Source: CAVXAE01 sp044225565 (GTDB taxonomy: Bacteria > Pseudomonadota > Gammaproteobacteria > Steroidobacterales > Steroidobacteraceae). From it: DNA of 13,882 nucleotides. Below, piece by piece: positions 7,410 to 13,882 of the stretch (positions are counted from its first letter, which is position 1; every line of letters begins with the position of its first letter). The stretch covers positions 1 through 13,882 of the forward strand of contig JBGAIL010000130.1 of assembly GCA_044225565.1 (NCBI GenBank), in the 5' to 3' direction. The notes below the pieces were generated by a model. It was not told the origin of the DNA. It searched no databases and was given only the letters and a program-made list of their open reading frames with translations. Made by a program: the position numbers and the translations under genes.

Positions 7410-8893
7410 ATGGGATCCGGCAAGCGACGCTGAGCGGACTGAAATGGGGCACCGCCATCCAGCTCGGCCAGAACCTGCTCGGCATCCTCGCCACGCTTGC
7501 CCTGGCGAGACTGCTCGGCAAGGACGATTTTGGGCTGGTGGCGCTGGTGACCGCGATCCTCGCGCTCCTTGCCACGCTCGTCGATCTGGGCTTCGGTGCG
7601 GCGCTCATCCAGAAGCGCGAGGTCGGTGCACCCGAGATCTCCACTGCGTTCTACAGCACGCTTCTGCTGGGGCTGGCACTGACCGCCGCGGCCATCGCCT
7701 TTGCACCACTTCTCGCGCATTTCTGGGAGAAGCCCGCGCTTGTTCCCGTCCTGATGGTGAGCAGCTCCCTGCTCACCATTCGCGCGTTCGCCTCGGTGCC
7801 GACGGCGCTCTATGAGCGCGAACTGCAGTTGCGCGCGATTGCAGGCCTCACGCTCGGCGCCAACCTGGTCGGCTCCATCGTCAAGATCGCTCTCGCCTGG
7901 GGAGGGGCCGGCGTATGGAGCCTGGTCTTCGGCGAGATCATCATCCAGGGCCTGATCTCACTGAGCCTGTGGATGCGCCTGCGCGACCGGATCTCTTTCG
8001 CGCTGGTGAGCCGCGAGCGCTTCGTGAGCCTGTTCCGGTTCGGTCGCTCGATCACGCTCACGAACTTGCTGAACAATCTCAGCAGGAATGTCGACGTGTT
8101 GGTGGTCGGCAAGCTGCTGCCCGCCGGCTTGCTCGGCATCTATACAGTCTCGCTCGGCATCACCAACCTTTTGTCCAACTCCTGTACGGCGATCATCCAG
8201 CGCATCGCGTTTCCGGCCTTCGCGCGGGTGCAGGATGATCCGCAGCGCCTGCGCAAAGGGTATCTCGAGGCGCTACAGTACAGCGCAGCACTCATCGTCG
8301 CACCGACACTCGGGCTGGGGCTGGTCGCTGCGGAGTTCGTAGAGGTGGTGCTGTCGAATAAATGGACGGAGGGAATTCCGGTCATCCGCATCCTGACTGT
8401 GTACGCTGCGGTCAATGCGCTCGGGGGTCCGCTCTGGGGCCAGGTCCTGAAGGCGACCGGCCACGTTTCGCTGCTCTTGCGCATGACGGTCCTGCGGGTC
8501 GTGGCTTTGCCGGTGGCAATCGTCATCGGATCGTTCTGGGGTCTGCTTGGCATCTGCTACGGCATCGTGGCCTATGCCGTGATCTTCCGCCTCGTCTATC
8601 AGCACATGGTAAACAGGTATATTCATATCCGCATGAAGGATTTCTTCGCCGCCGTGGCGCCTGCGCTGCTTGCTTCTGCCGTAATGACGGGCTGCGTGAT
8701 CGCCGTGTCCGCCGCGCTTGAGCCACTGCCGTTGCCGGTTGTGGTGCTGCTGATCATCAAAGTCGCAGTCGGCGCCGCCGCATACATCGCCGCACTGCTG
8801 ATGGTCGGGCGGCCGCTGGCACTAGGGTTGTGGCACATCCTCGCGTCCACGGTGCCGGGCCTGGGCAGGTCGGGAAGGCATAGGCCATGGTGA
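7406..8893 (+). CDS. Oligosaccharide flippase, Wzx-like (MOP superfamily)
   Basis: The 495-residue protein is almost entirely hydrophobic helices, about 12-14 of them, beginning with LSGLKWGTAIQLGQNLLGIL and ALARLLGKDDFGLVALV, a block typical of polysaccharide-type flippases. The middle carries FGRSITLTNLLNNLSRNVDV and the GIYTVSLGITNLLSN segment, again family-like. Such proteins move undecaprenyl-diphosphate-linked repeat units across the inner membrane, so this one probably handles the repeat unit of the local glycan; export of a different lipid-linked product is possible. ATG 7406 overlaps the ATP-grasp stop as ATGA, and the stop overlaps the next gene by 7 nt. It sits between small-molecule enzymes rather than next to glycosyltransferases, suggesting that the modification and the flipping steps are expressed together. 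Confidence 0.88.
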   Translation: MNGIRQATLSGLKWGTAIQLGQNLLGILATLALARLLGKDDFGLVALVTAILALLATLVDLGFGAALIQKREVGAPEISTAFYSTLLLGLALTAAAIAFAPLLAHFWEKPALVPVLMVSSSLLTIRAFASVPTALYERELQLRAIAGLTLGANLVGSIVKIALAWGGAGVWSLVFGEIIIQGLISLSLWMRLRDRISFALVSRERFVSLFRFGRSITLTNLLNNLSRNVDVLVVGKLLPAGLLGIYTVSLGITNLLSNSCTAIIQRIAFPAFARVQDDPQRLRKGYLEALQYSAALIVAPTLGLGLVAAEFVEVVLSNKWTEGIPVIRILTVYAAVNALGGPLWGQVLKATGHVSLLLRMTVLRVVALPVAIVIGSFWGLLGICYGIVAYAVIFRLVYQHMVNRYIHIRMKDFFAAVAPALLASAVMTGCVIAVSAALEPLPLPVVVLLIIKVAVGAAAYIAALLMVGRPLALGLWHILASTVPGLGRSGRHRPW

Positions 8894-10737
8894 TTAAGCT
8901 CGGCAACGACGAGGTGTTCGGGTTCCTGAGGCCTGGAGTGGATGCGCACACGCTCGGCATCAGCTACGTGGAGACCTTGCTGGTCGATCAGGGTTGCCGT
9001 GTGGTGGTGGCCGACGCGGACATTTGCGATGCGGCCAATCATCCCTCGAGCATGGAGAACGCCGCCCGCCTGACGGCATGGCTGCGCGCGAACCGGATTA
9101 CGCGAATCGGCTTCAGTTTCCGGCTGGATCCCCTGGATGGTGTGGGACGCTTCGAGCGTCTCATGTATCAGCTGGACGTCCGGCAGCTCTTGAACCGTTC
9201 CGGCGGGCCCATCCGCGCGGTGTATTTCGCTGGCTTGCCGCGCGCCTGCGAAGAGGTGCAACGGCGTTTCTCCGGACAGGTTGAGGTGTTCTTCGGTGAC
9301 GAGACGGCCACGGAAACGCTGGAGAAGCTGGGAGTGCCGCTGTCGGGCGTGCAGGGCAACATTGCCGCGGAGTCCGAGTACGACGGCTTCAGGATGCTGG
9401 TCCCGCCCGCGCGGAGCGGCTATCCGGAATTCGGTACCCGACAGGATCACGTGGTGGCCCGGATCCAGCATGCGCGCAAGTTGCAGCAGCCACCGCTCAT
9501 GCGCGCGCATGTGGGCCCGTTCGGTCCTGATCGCGCGGCAGCAGTGGCGCTTTTCCTGTCCTGGGCACGTGAACTGGCGGGCAGCGGCTTCCTGGACGTC
9601 CTGTCGATCGGTACGTCGCAGCTCAGTCAGTCGCACTTTGAGATGGACTGGCATGGCCTGCCCAACGGCGGCGGTGTCCCGATACAGAATCGCAATGAAC
9701 TGGCGGACGTGTGGAATGCGGCGAGACCCATGCTCGTGCGCACTTATGCCGGAACCCGCGACGTGCCGCGGCTTGCACGGGTGTACGAGGACGTCCTGAG
9801 CAATGCCTGGACGGCCATGTCCTTCTGGTGGTTCTGCCTGATCGACGGCCGCGGGCCTAACGCCGTGCTGCCGAATCTGCGCGAGCACCTGGAGACGCTG
9901 AGCCTGCTCGCGGAATGGAACAAGCCTTTCGAGCCCAACATTCCACATCACTTCGCGTTTCGCGGCGCCGACGACCTCACCTATGTGGTCTCGGCCGTGC
10001 TTGCGGCCCGCGCGGCGAGCCTTCGCGGCGTGAAGCACATGATCCTGCAGCTCATGCTGAACACACCGAGATTCACCTGGGGCATCCAGGATCTGGCCAA
10101 AGCCCGAGCGACGATCCGCCTGGTGCGGGAGTTCGCTGGCCCGGAGCTGCGCGTCTTCATCCAGCCGCGGGCGGGGCTCGACTACCTTTCCCATGATCTC
10201 GAGAAGGCGAAAGCGCAACTCGCCGCCGTCACTGCGCTCATGGACGATATCGAGCCGAACGATCCGGGCAGCCCGTCCATCGTGCACGTCGTGAGCTATT
10301 CGGAAGGGTCGCACCTGGCCACGCCGGACATCGTCGACGACAGCATCCGTATCACCCAGGCAGCCATCGCGGAATATCGGCGGCTGCGCGCGCTCGGCGA
10401 CGTTCCGGACATGGTTCGGGCCGTCGAAGTGGAGGGGCGCACTCAAGCACTCGTCCGCGATGGTCGGCGCCTCCTGCTTGAGATGGCCCGCGCCATACCG
10501 GATTTGCACGGTGCCGAAGGACTGTATCGCGCGTTCGCCGACGGCTATCTCATCGCCCCGTATCTATGGGAGGGGCGGGAGGAGTTCGGCAGCGCTGTGG
10601 ACTGGAAGACCAGGATCCTCGCAGGTTCCGTGCGGGTGGTGGACGCTCGCGGCGAGCCGATGGCGATCGAATCGAGGATCGATCGCATCAATCAGTTGCG
10701 CGCGCTGAAGGGACGCTCGGATGACGCCTATGTCTGA
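8887..10737 (+). CDS. Cobalamin-binding domain fused to a glutamate-mutase-epsilon-like barrel (putative B12-dependent mutase)
   Basis: Residues about 8-150 look like a complete B12-binding Rossmann domain. D19-A-H21-T-L-G24 is the DxHxxG motif whose His ligates cobalt in base-off cobalamin enzymes; GFSFRL stands at the S-x-L position; and AVYFAGLP followed by a helix and strand matches the GG loop region and end of the glutamate mutase S subunit. Residues about 200-470 resemble the barrel of the glutamate mutase E subunit in block order: R206 in LMRAHVGPFG, FLDVLSIGTSQLSQSHF, NGGGVPIQ (260-267), R285 in LVRTYAGTRD, then GVKHMILQLMLNT, WGIQDLAKAR and IVHVVSYSEGSHL. Glutamate mutase interconverts L-glutamate and 3-methylaspartate by a radical rearrangement. 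Some substrate-binding positions of MutE are not clearly kept, so the substrate may differ. The alignment is from memory, by eye. The N-terminal B12 domain fused to the barrel differs from the classic two-subunit enzyme. GGGAAGG at 8872-8878 is the ribosome binding site; 616 residues. Confidence 0.7.
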   Translation: MVIKLGNDEVFGFLRPGVDAHTLGISYVETLLVDQGCRVVVADADICDAANHPSSMENAARLTAWLRANRITRIGFSFRLDPLDGVGRFERLMYQLDVRQLLNRSGGPIRAVYFAGLPRACEEVQRRFSGQVEVFFGDETATETLEKLGVPLSGVQGNIAAESEYDGFRMLVPPARSGYPEFGTRQDHVVARIQHARKLQQPPLMRAHVGPFGPDRAAAVALFLSWARELAGSGFLDVLSIGTSQLSQSHFEMDWHGLPNGGGVPIQNRNELADVWNAARPMLVRTYAGTRDVPRLARVYEDVLSNAWTAMSFWWFCLIDGRGPNAVLPNLREHLETLSLLAEWNKPFEPNIPHHFAFRGADDLTYVVSAVLAARAASLRGVKHMILQLMLNTPRFTWGIQDLAKARATIRLVREFAGPELRVFIQPRAGLDYLSHDLEKAKAQLAAVTALMDDIEPNDPGSPSIVHVVSYSEGSHLATPDIVDDSIRITQAAIAEYRRLRALGDVPDMVRAVEVEGRTQALVRDGRRLLLEMARAIPDLHGAEGLYRAFADGYLIAPYLWEGREEFGSAVDWKTRILAGSVRVVDARGEPMAIESRIDRINQLRALKGRSDDAYV

Positions 10738-11527
10738 TCCCTACTGGGAGTCCAGGGGCAACCGCGGGTATCGGTACCGTGGGGAACACTTCTATACGGT
10801 CACCCCGGTGCCGCTCTACTACAGGCGCCGTCGATTGCTGCTCGAGATGATGCAGCCTCTCATCCAGGAATCCGCTGCGCGTTCGATCTGCGACTTCGGC
10901 TGCGGGGATGGTTACTACATCGAAAAGTTCATGCCGCTCCTGCCACAGGCCACCTGGCACGGAGTCGATGTGGCCCATTCCATGCTCGAGATCGCCCGAG
11001 CGCGCTGCCCGAAGGCGCACTTCCACCTGTCCGGTGCCGGTGTTCCGTCAGGGATGCGCTTCGACCTGATCTATTCGATCGCGGTGCTGGCCCATGTCCT
11101 GGACGAAGAGTTGCTGAGGCAGCTCGCATGCTCGATCGGCTCGGCGCTCGAACGCGACGGGCTGTTCGTTCTCTTCGAGCAGACCGGCGCGCCTTCGGCT
11201 GGTGACACTTGGCGCCGCCGCAGCGCCCACAGCTATGTGTCGCTGATGGAAAGCTGTGGCCTGGAGCTGGTGGGTCGCCAGCTCGTCGCCTTTCCGGCGC
11301 ACCGCATCTTCGAGAGGACCGTGGCGAGCTGGTACTACCGCCTGCTGCCGGGTGAAGACGACCGGCAGAGTCGCTGCCTGCAGGCCAATCGCTCAGGCAT
11401 GTTCCGCACAATGAGCAGTCTGGCACTCGCCCTCGATCGGCGCGCGCTTTGGCCGGACGATGGGGCGCGGTCTGGAAACTCGTTCCAGGTCTATCGACGT
11501 GCCGCAATCAGTACGGCTTCGGGATAG
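10721..11527 (+). CDS. Class I SAM-dependent methyltransferase
   Basis: The 268-residue protein has a clear SAM-binding motif I (ICDFGCGDGYYIEKF, residues 56-70), then an acidic strand end (WHGVDVAHSMLEIARARCP) that would hold the SAM ribose, and a motif-IV-like strand (FDLIYSIAVLAHVLDEELL). The order fits the small-molecule methyltransferases common in glycan and natural-product clusters. The N-terminus (PYWESRGNRGYRYRGEHFY) and the C-terminal 80 residues, rich in Arg and aromatic residues, probably recognise the substrate, which I cannot name. AAGGGA at 10708-10713 lies 7 nt before ATG 10721, supporting this start; a second in-frame ATG is at 10730. It overlaps the B12 gene by 17 nt, so the two are likely coupled, and it may methylate the product of that enzyme or a sugar of the repeat unit. 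Confidence 0.83.
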   Translation: MTPMSDPYWESRGNRGYRYRGEHFYTVTPVPLYYRRRRLLLEMMQPLIQESAARSICDFGCGDGYYIEKFMPLLPQATWHGVDVAHSMLEIARARCPKAHFHLSGAGVPSGMRFDLIYSIAVLAHVLDEELLRQLACSIGSALERDGLFVLFEQTGAPSAGDTWRRRSAHSYVSLMESCGLELVGRQLVAFPAHRIFERTVASWYYRLLPGEDDRQSRCLQANRSGMFRTMSSLALALDRRALWPDDGARSGNSFQVYRRAAISTASG

Positions 11528-11531
11528 AGCC

Positions 11532-11550
11532 GTGCAATGTGCACTATACT
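11532..11550 (+). promoter_or_regulatory. Small palindrome GTGCA-ATG-TGCAC abutting a TATACT -10-like box
   Basis: The 5-bp inverted repeat at 11532-11544 directly touches TATACT at 11545-11550, in the only gap of more than 12 nt downstream of 5046. Transcription from such a -10 would begin about 2-3 nt before ATG 11560, giving a nearly leaderless message, and no Shine-Dalgarno sequence precedes that ATG. No -35 box is evident. The arrangement could be an internal promoter with an operator, or chance. Confidence 0.25.
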
Positions 11551-11559
11551 TCGCGCCCA

Positions 11560-12540
11560 ATGAGCAGTAGCGGCCCTCAACTTCCCGACGACCCCGGGTC
11601 CCGCGGCGGCGCGGCGCGCACGGTGTTCGTGGTTCCTCCGGAAATGCTCGAATCCAGGGCAGGCGGCGAGATGAATCTCGTCCAGCTGTGGCACGTCCTG
11701 TGGCAAGGGAAATGGCTCATCGCGGCCGTCACCACCGGCGCTATCGCGCTCTCGGTGACTTATGCGTTGACGGCTACCCAATGGTACACGGCCGACGTGC
11801 TTCTCGGTCCGCGCATGGATGCGAACACGCCGGGCCTGTCGGGCTCCTTGGGCGGGCTCGCCAACCTGGTCGGAGTGCGGGTTGGCGTGAATGACAACGT
11901 GCAGCCTCTGGCGGTGCTCCAGTCTCGCGACTTCACGCGCGACTTCATCCGCGACTTCAATCTGCTGCCTGTCCTTTTTGCCGATCGATGGGACGCGGCG
12001 GCTGGGCGGTGGATCTCGAGCGACCCGGCCGAGCAACCCGACGTCCGTGACGGAATACGCTACATCGAGCGCAACGTCAGAGAGGTTGCGGAAGACAAGG
12101 AGACGAAGCTCGTCACCCTCTCGATAGCCTGGAAGGATCCGCAGCTCGCCGCGCAGTGGGCCAACGCCCTGGTCGACAGGCTCAACGAGCGCATGCGCCA
12201 GCGAGCCTTGCGCGAGGCTCAGGCCAACGTCGACTACCTGAGGGAAGAGCTGTCCAAGAGCACATTACTCGCCATGCAGCAGTCCATCGGGCAGCTCCTG
12301 GATGCCGAGATGCAGAAGCTGATGCTCGCGCGGGGCAACAAGGAGTTCGCCTTCCGCGTCCTGGACCGGGCGCAGGTGCCGAAGCAGCGATCGCGGCCCA
12401 TGCGGACTCTCATTGTCGTGCTGTCCACGTTCGTCGGCGGAATGCTGGGCGTAGCCTTGGTGCTGTTGCGCAATGCGGTACGGCAGGCCCGATCGTCCGG
12501 GAATTCATTCGCTAAAGGCAAGGGGTCGTTCGGCTCATGA
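11560..12540 (+). CDS. Wzz-family polysaccharide chain-length / co-polymerase protein
   Basis: Proteins of this class sit in the inner membrane with a large periplasmic domain and set glycan chain length. From ATG 11560 there are 326 residues: a cytoplasmic Pro/Gly-rich N-terminus, MNLVQLWHVLWQGKWLI leading into transmembrane helix 1 (about 49-70), a periplasmic region with the Wzz-type block NVQPLAVLQSRDFTRDFIRD and a helical stretch (LREAQANVDYLREELSKSTL), and transmembrane helix 2 (about 283-305) after the Pro-containing segment VPKQRSRPMRTL. It lacks the C-terminal tyrosine-kinase domain of Wzc, so it is the short, Wzz-like form. The start is uncertain: the frame is open upstream to TTG 11451 inside the methyltransferase gene, ATG 11560 has no ribosome binding site, and ATG 11671 just before the family domain is an alternative. 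It overlaps wlbA by ATGA. Confidence 0.82.
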   Translation: MSSSGPQLPDDPGSRGGAARTVFVVPPEMLESRAGGEMNLVQLWHVLWQGKWLIAAVTTGAIALSVTYALTATQWYTADVLLGPRMDANTPGLSGSLGGLANLVGVRVGVNDNVQPLAVLQSRDFTRDFIRDFNLLPVLFADRWDAAAGRWISSDPAEQPDVRDGIRYIERNVREVAEDKETKLVTLSIAWKDPQLAAQWANALVDRLNERMRQRALREAQANVDYLREELSKSTLLAMQQSIGQLLDAEMQKLMLARGNKEFAFRVLDRAQVPKQRSRPMRTLIVVLSTFVGGMLGVALVLLRNAVRQARSSGNSFAKGKGSFGS

Positions 12541-13490
12541 AGAACTTCGCATTGATCGGCGCGGCAGGCTACATCGCGCCGCGCCACATGCAGGCGATCC
12601 GCGACACCGGCAACAGCCTGGTGGCCGCGCTCGACGTCAATGACTCCGTCGGCATCATCGATAGTTATTTCCCGGATGCGAGTTTTTTCGTGGAATTCGA
12701 ACGCTTCGACCGCCACGTCGACAAATTGCGCCGGCGTGACGATCCGCAGAAGCTCGACTACGTCGCCATCTGCTCCCCGAACTACCTACACGATGCGCAC
12801 GTGCGCTTCGCCCTGCGCAGTGGCGCCGACGCCATCTGCGAGAAACCTCTGGTGTTGAATCCCTGGAACCTCGATGGCCTGCTGGAGATCGAGAAGGACA
12901 CGGGCCGCAGGGTCAACTCCATCCTCCAGCTGCGCCTGCATCCCGCCATCGTGGCGTTGAGAGAGAAAGTGTCTGCCACCCGTGCCGTCCACAAACACGA
13001 GGTCGATCTGACGTACATCACCTCGCGCGGCCGCTGGTACCTCATGTCTTGGAAAGGCGACGAACGCCGCTCCGGCGGCATCGCCACCAACATCGGTGTG
13101 CATTTTTACGACATGCTGCACTTCGTCTTCGGCAAGTTGCAGGAAAATGTCGTGCATCACTATTCGGCGACACGTGCCGCGGGATATCTGGAATACGAAC
13201 AGGCCCGCGTAAGGTGGTTTCTCTCGGTGGATGCGAACGACCTGCCTGAGCCGGCGCGTAAGGGCAATGCCCGCACATACCGTAGCATCACCATGAACGG
13301 TGAGGAGATCGAGTTCTCCGGGGGCTTCACCGATCTGCACACCCAGAGCTATCAGCGCATCCTGGCGAATCAGGGGTTTGGCCTGGAAGAGAGTCGCGTG
13401 GCCATCGAGACCGTGGCCGCGATACGCGGCGCTCGCCCCGAGCTGGAGCGCGGCGATCGGCATCCATACCTGCGGAACATCTCCGCATAG
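12537..13490 (+). CDS. wlbA: WlbA/WbpB-type UDP-N-acetyl-glucosaminuronate 3-dehydrogenase
   Basis: This Gfo/Idh/MocA-type enzyme oxidises C3 of UDP-2-acetamido-2-deoxy-glucuronic acid with NAD, the second step toward UDP-2,3-diacetamido-2,3-dideoxy-hexuronic acids. The 317 residues are highly recognisable: MKNFALIGAAGYIAPRHMQA at the start (dinucleotide motif), the family signatures ALDVNDSVGIIDSYFPDASF and FERFDRHVDKLRR, the catalytic-lysine motif E102-K103-P104, LQLRLHP, and NIGVHFYDMLHFVFG with His189 and Asp192 in the active-site position. The length is normal for the family. The ATG lies in an ATGA overlap with the Wzz-like gene, and WlbB follows after 13 nt, the usual order with the next pathway step. 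Sequence similarity is strong by eye; confidence in the reaction is high, while the exact final sugar isomer depends on genes outside the window. Confidence 0.93.
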   Translation: MKNFALIGAAGYIAPRHMQAIRDTGNSLVAALDVNDSVGIIDSYFPDASFFVEFERFDRHVDKLRRRDDPQKLDYVAICSPNYLHDAHVRFALRSGADAICEKPLVLNPWNLDGLLEIEKDTGRRVNSILQLRLHPAIVALREKVSATRAVHKHEVDLTYITSRGRWYLMSWKGDERRSGGIATNIGVHFYDMLHFVFGKLQENVVHHYSATRAAGYLEYEQARVRWFLSVDANDLPEPARKGNARTYRSITMNGEEIEFSGGFTDLHTQSYQRILANQGFGLEESRVAIETVAAIRGARPELERGDRHPYLRNISA

Positions 13491-13494
13491 CATG

Positions 13495-13499
13495 GGAGC
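13495..13499 (+). promoter_or_regulatory. Ribosome binding site favouring the wlbB start at 13504
   Basis: GGAGC at 13495-13499 (part of GGGAGC) lies 4 nt before ATG 13504. An in-frame ATG at 13492 would add four residues (MGAA) and would overlap this site, so the later ATG, which also fits the usual family N-terminus, is preferred. Confidence 0.45.
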
Positions 13500-13503
13500 G
13501 GCC

Positions 13504-13882
13504 ATGGAATACACCGTTCATCCGACATCGATCGTCGACGAGGGCGCGATCATCGGACGCGGCACGCGGATCTGGCACTGGGTTCACGTGTGCAGTGGGG
13601 CTCGCATAGGCGAGCGTTGCTCATTCGGTCAGAATGTATTTGTCGGCAACCGAGTCGTGATCGGCCACAACGTGAAGGTGCAGAACAACGTTTCCATCTA
13701 CGATTGCGTCACTCTCGAGGACGACGTGTTCTGCGGCCCGAGCATGGTATTCACCAATGTGTACAACCCGCGGTCCGCCGTTTCGCGCAAGGACGAATAT
13801 CGGAACACGTTGGTGCGTCGCGGTGCCACCTTGGGTGCAAACTGCACCATCGTTTGCGGAACAACCGTGGGTGCGCACGCCT
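13504..13882 (+). CDS. wlbB: WlbB/WbpD-type UDP-2-acetamido-3-amino-glucuronate N-acetyltransferase (partial, C-terminus off the right edge)
   Basis: This left-handed beta-helix acetyltransferase transfers acetyl from acetyl-CoA to the 3-amino group of UDP-2-acetamido-3-amino-2,3-dideoxy-glucuronic acid. The visible 126 codons begin MEYTVHPTSIVDEGAIIGRG and continue through hexapeptide repeats (TRIWHWVHV, CSFGQNVFVGN, NVKVQNNVSIYDC) and the characteristic loop FTNVYNPRSAVSRKDEY, followed by GATLGANCTIVCGTTVGAHA. These blocks match WlbB/WbpD as I remember them. The full enzyme is about 190 residues, so roughly a third lies beyond the edge. The 3-amino group is put on by an aminotransferase (WlbC/WbpE) that is not in this window and is expected nearby. 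WlbA just upstream supports the assignment. Confidence 0.92.
   Translation, partial: MEYTVHPTSIVDEGAIIGRGTRIWHWVHVCSGARIGERCSFGQNVFVGNRVVIGHNVKVQNNVSIYDCVTLEDDVFCGPSMVFTNVYNPRSAVSRKDEYRNTLVRRGATLGANCTIVCGTTVGAHA

Noticed and set aside
8623..10509. Long minus-strand open frame (628 codons) opposite the B12 gene
   Set aside because: Its translation is rich in Arg, His and Gln with no recognisable domain, while the plus strand carries a coherent B12-binding plus barrel protein. Long antisense frames are common in GC-rich DNA.
11449..11559. Upstream extension of the Wzz-like gene into the methyltransferase gene
   Set aside because: The added residues (start near TTG 11449-11451) show no family similarity, and the region is already coding for the methyltransferase C-terminus in another frame.
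1..13882. tRNA, rRNA, CRISPR arrays, insertion sequences, attachment sites and intrinsic terminators
   Set aside because: No repeated spacer pattern, transposase frame, clover-leaf-like sequence or GC hairpin followed by a T-run was seen on reading; the plus-strand genes leave almost no space for them.

Overview
The window looks like part of a surface-polysaccharide (capsule or exopolysaccharide) locus from a GC-rich Gram-negative bacterium. An outer-membrane beta-barrel protein, an SLBB-type polysaccharide exporter and a Wzz-type chain-length protein all imply an outer membrane, and the WlbA/WlbB pair is best known from Proteobacteria such as Bordetella and Pseudomonas. A proteobacterium is therefore the best guess; the genus cannot be read from this sequence. 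No tRNA, rRNA, CRISPR array, insertion sequence or integrase was seen.

Layout. Positions 1-1912 (minus strand) hold a Wzi-family outer-membrane protein that runs off the left edge. A 181-bp divergent region (1913-2093) follows. From 2094 to the right edge everything is on the plus strand and tightly packed. It begins with a large SLBB polysaccharide export protein (2094-5000) whose signal-peptide end is cut off by an in-frame TAG at 2235-2237. Next come an octopine/nopaline-dehydrogenase-family enzyme (5047-6159), an ATP-grasp ligase (6156-7409), a Wzx-like flippase (7406-8893), a protein joining a cobalamin-binding domain to a glutamate-mutase-epsilon-like barrel (8887-10737) and a SAM methyltransferase (10721-11527). 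A Wzz-like protein (11560-12540), WlbA (12537-13490) and the start of WlbB (13504 to the edge) finish the window. Neighbouring genes mostly overlap by 4-17 nt, so they are probably co-transcribed and translationally coupled.

How the genes may work together. WlbA and WlbB belong to the pathway for UDP-2,3-diacetamido-2,3-dideoxy-hexuronic acids, so the glycan probably contains such an acidic sugar. The flippase, the Wzz-like protein, the SLBB exporter and the Wzi protein fit a Wzx/Wzy-type assembly and export route. No glycosyltransferase or Wzy polymerase lies in the window; they are presumably outside it.

The most unusual part is the coupled block at 5047-11527. It interleaves a flippase with four small-molecule enzymes: an opine-type dehydrogenase, an ATP-grasp ligase, a B12-dependent mutase-like protein and a methyltransferase. 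I know of no described pathway with this set. My inference is that the block makes and attaches an unusual amino-acid or opine-like substituent to the glycan, or makes a separate exported product. The families are read from the sequence; the joint function is a hypothesis.
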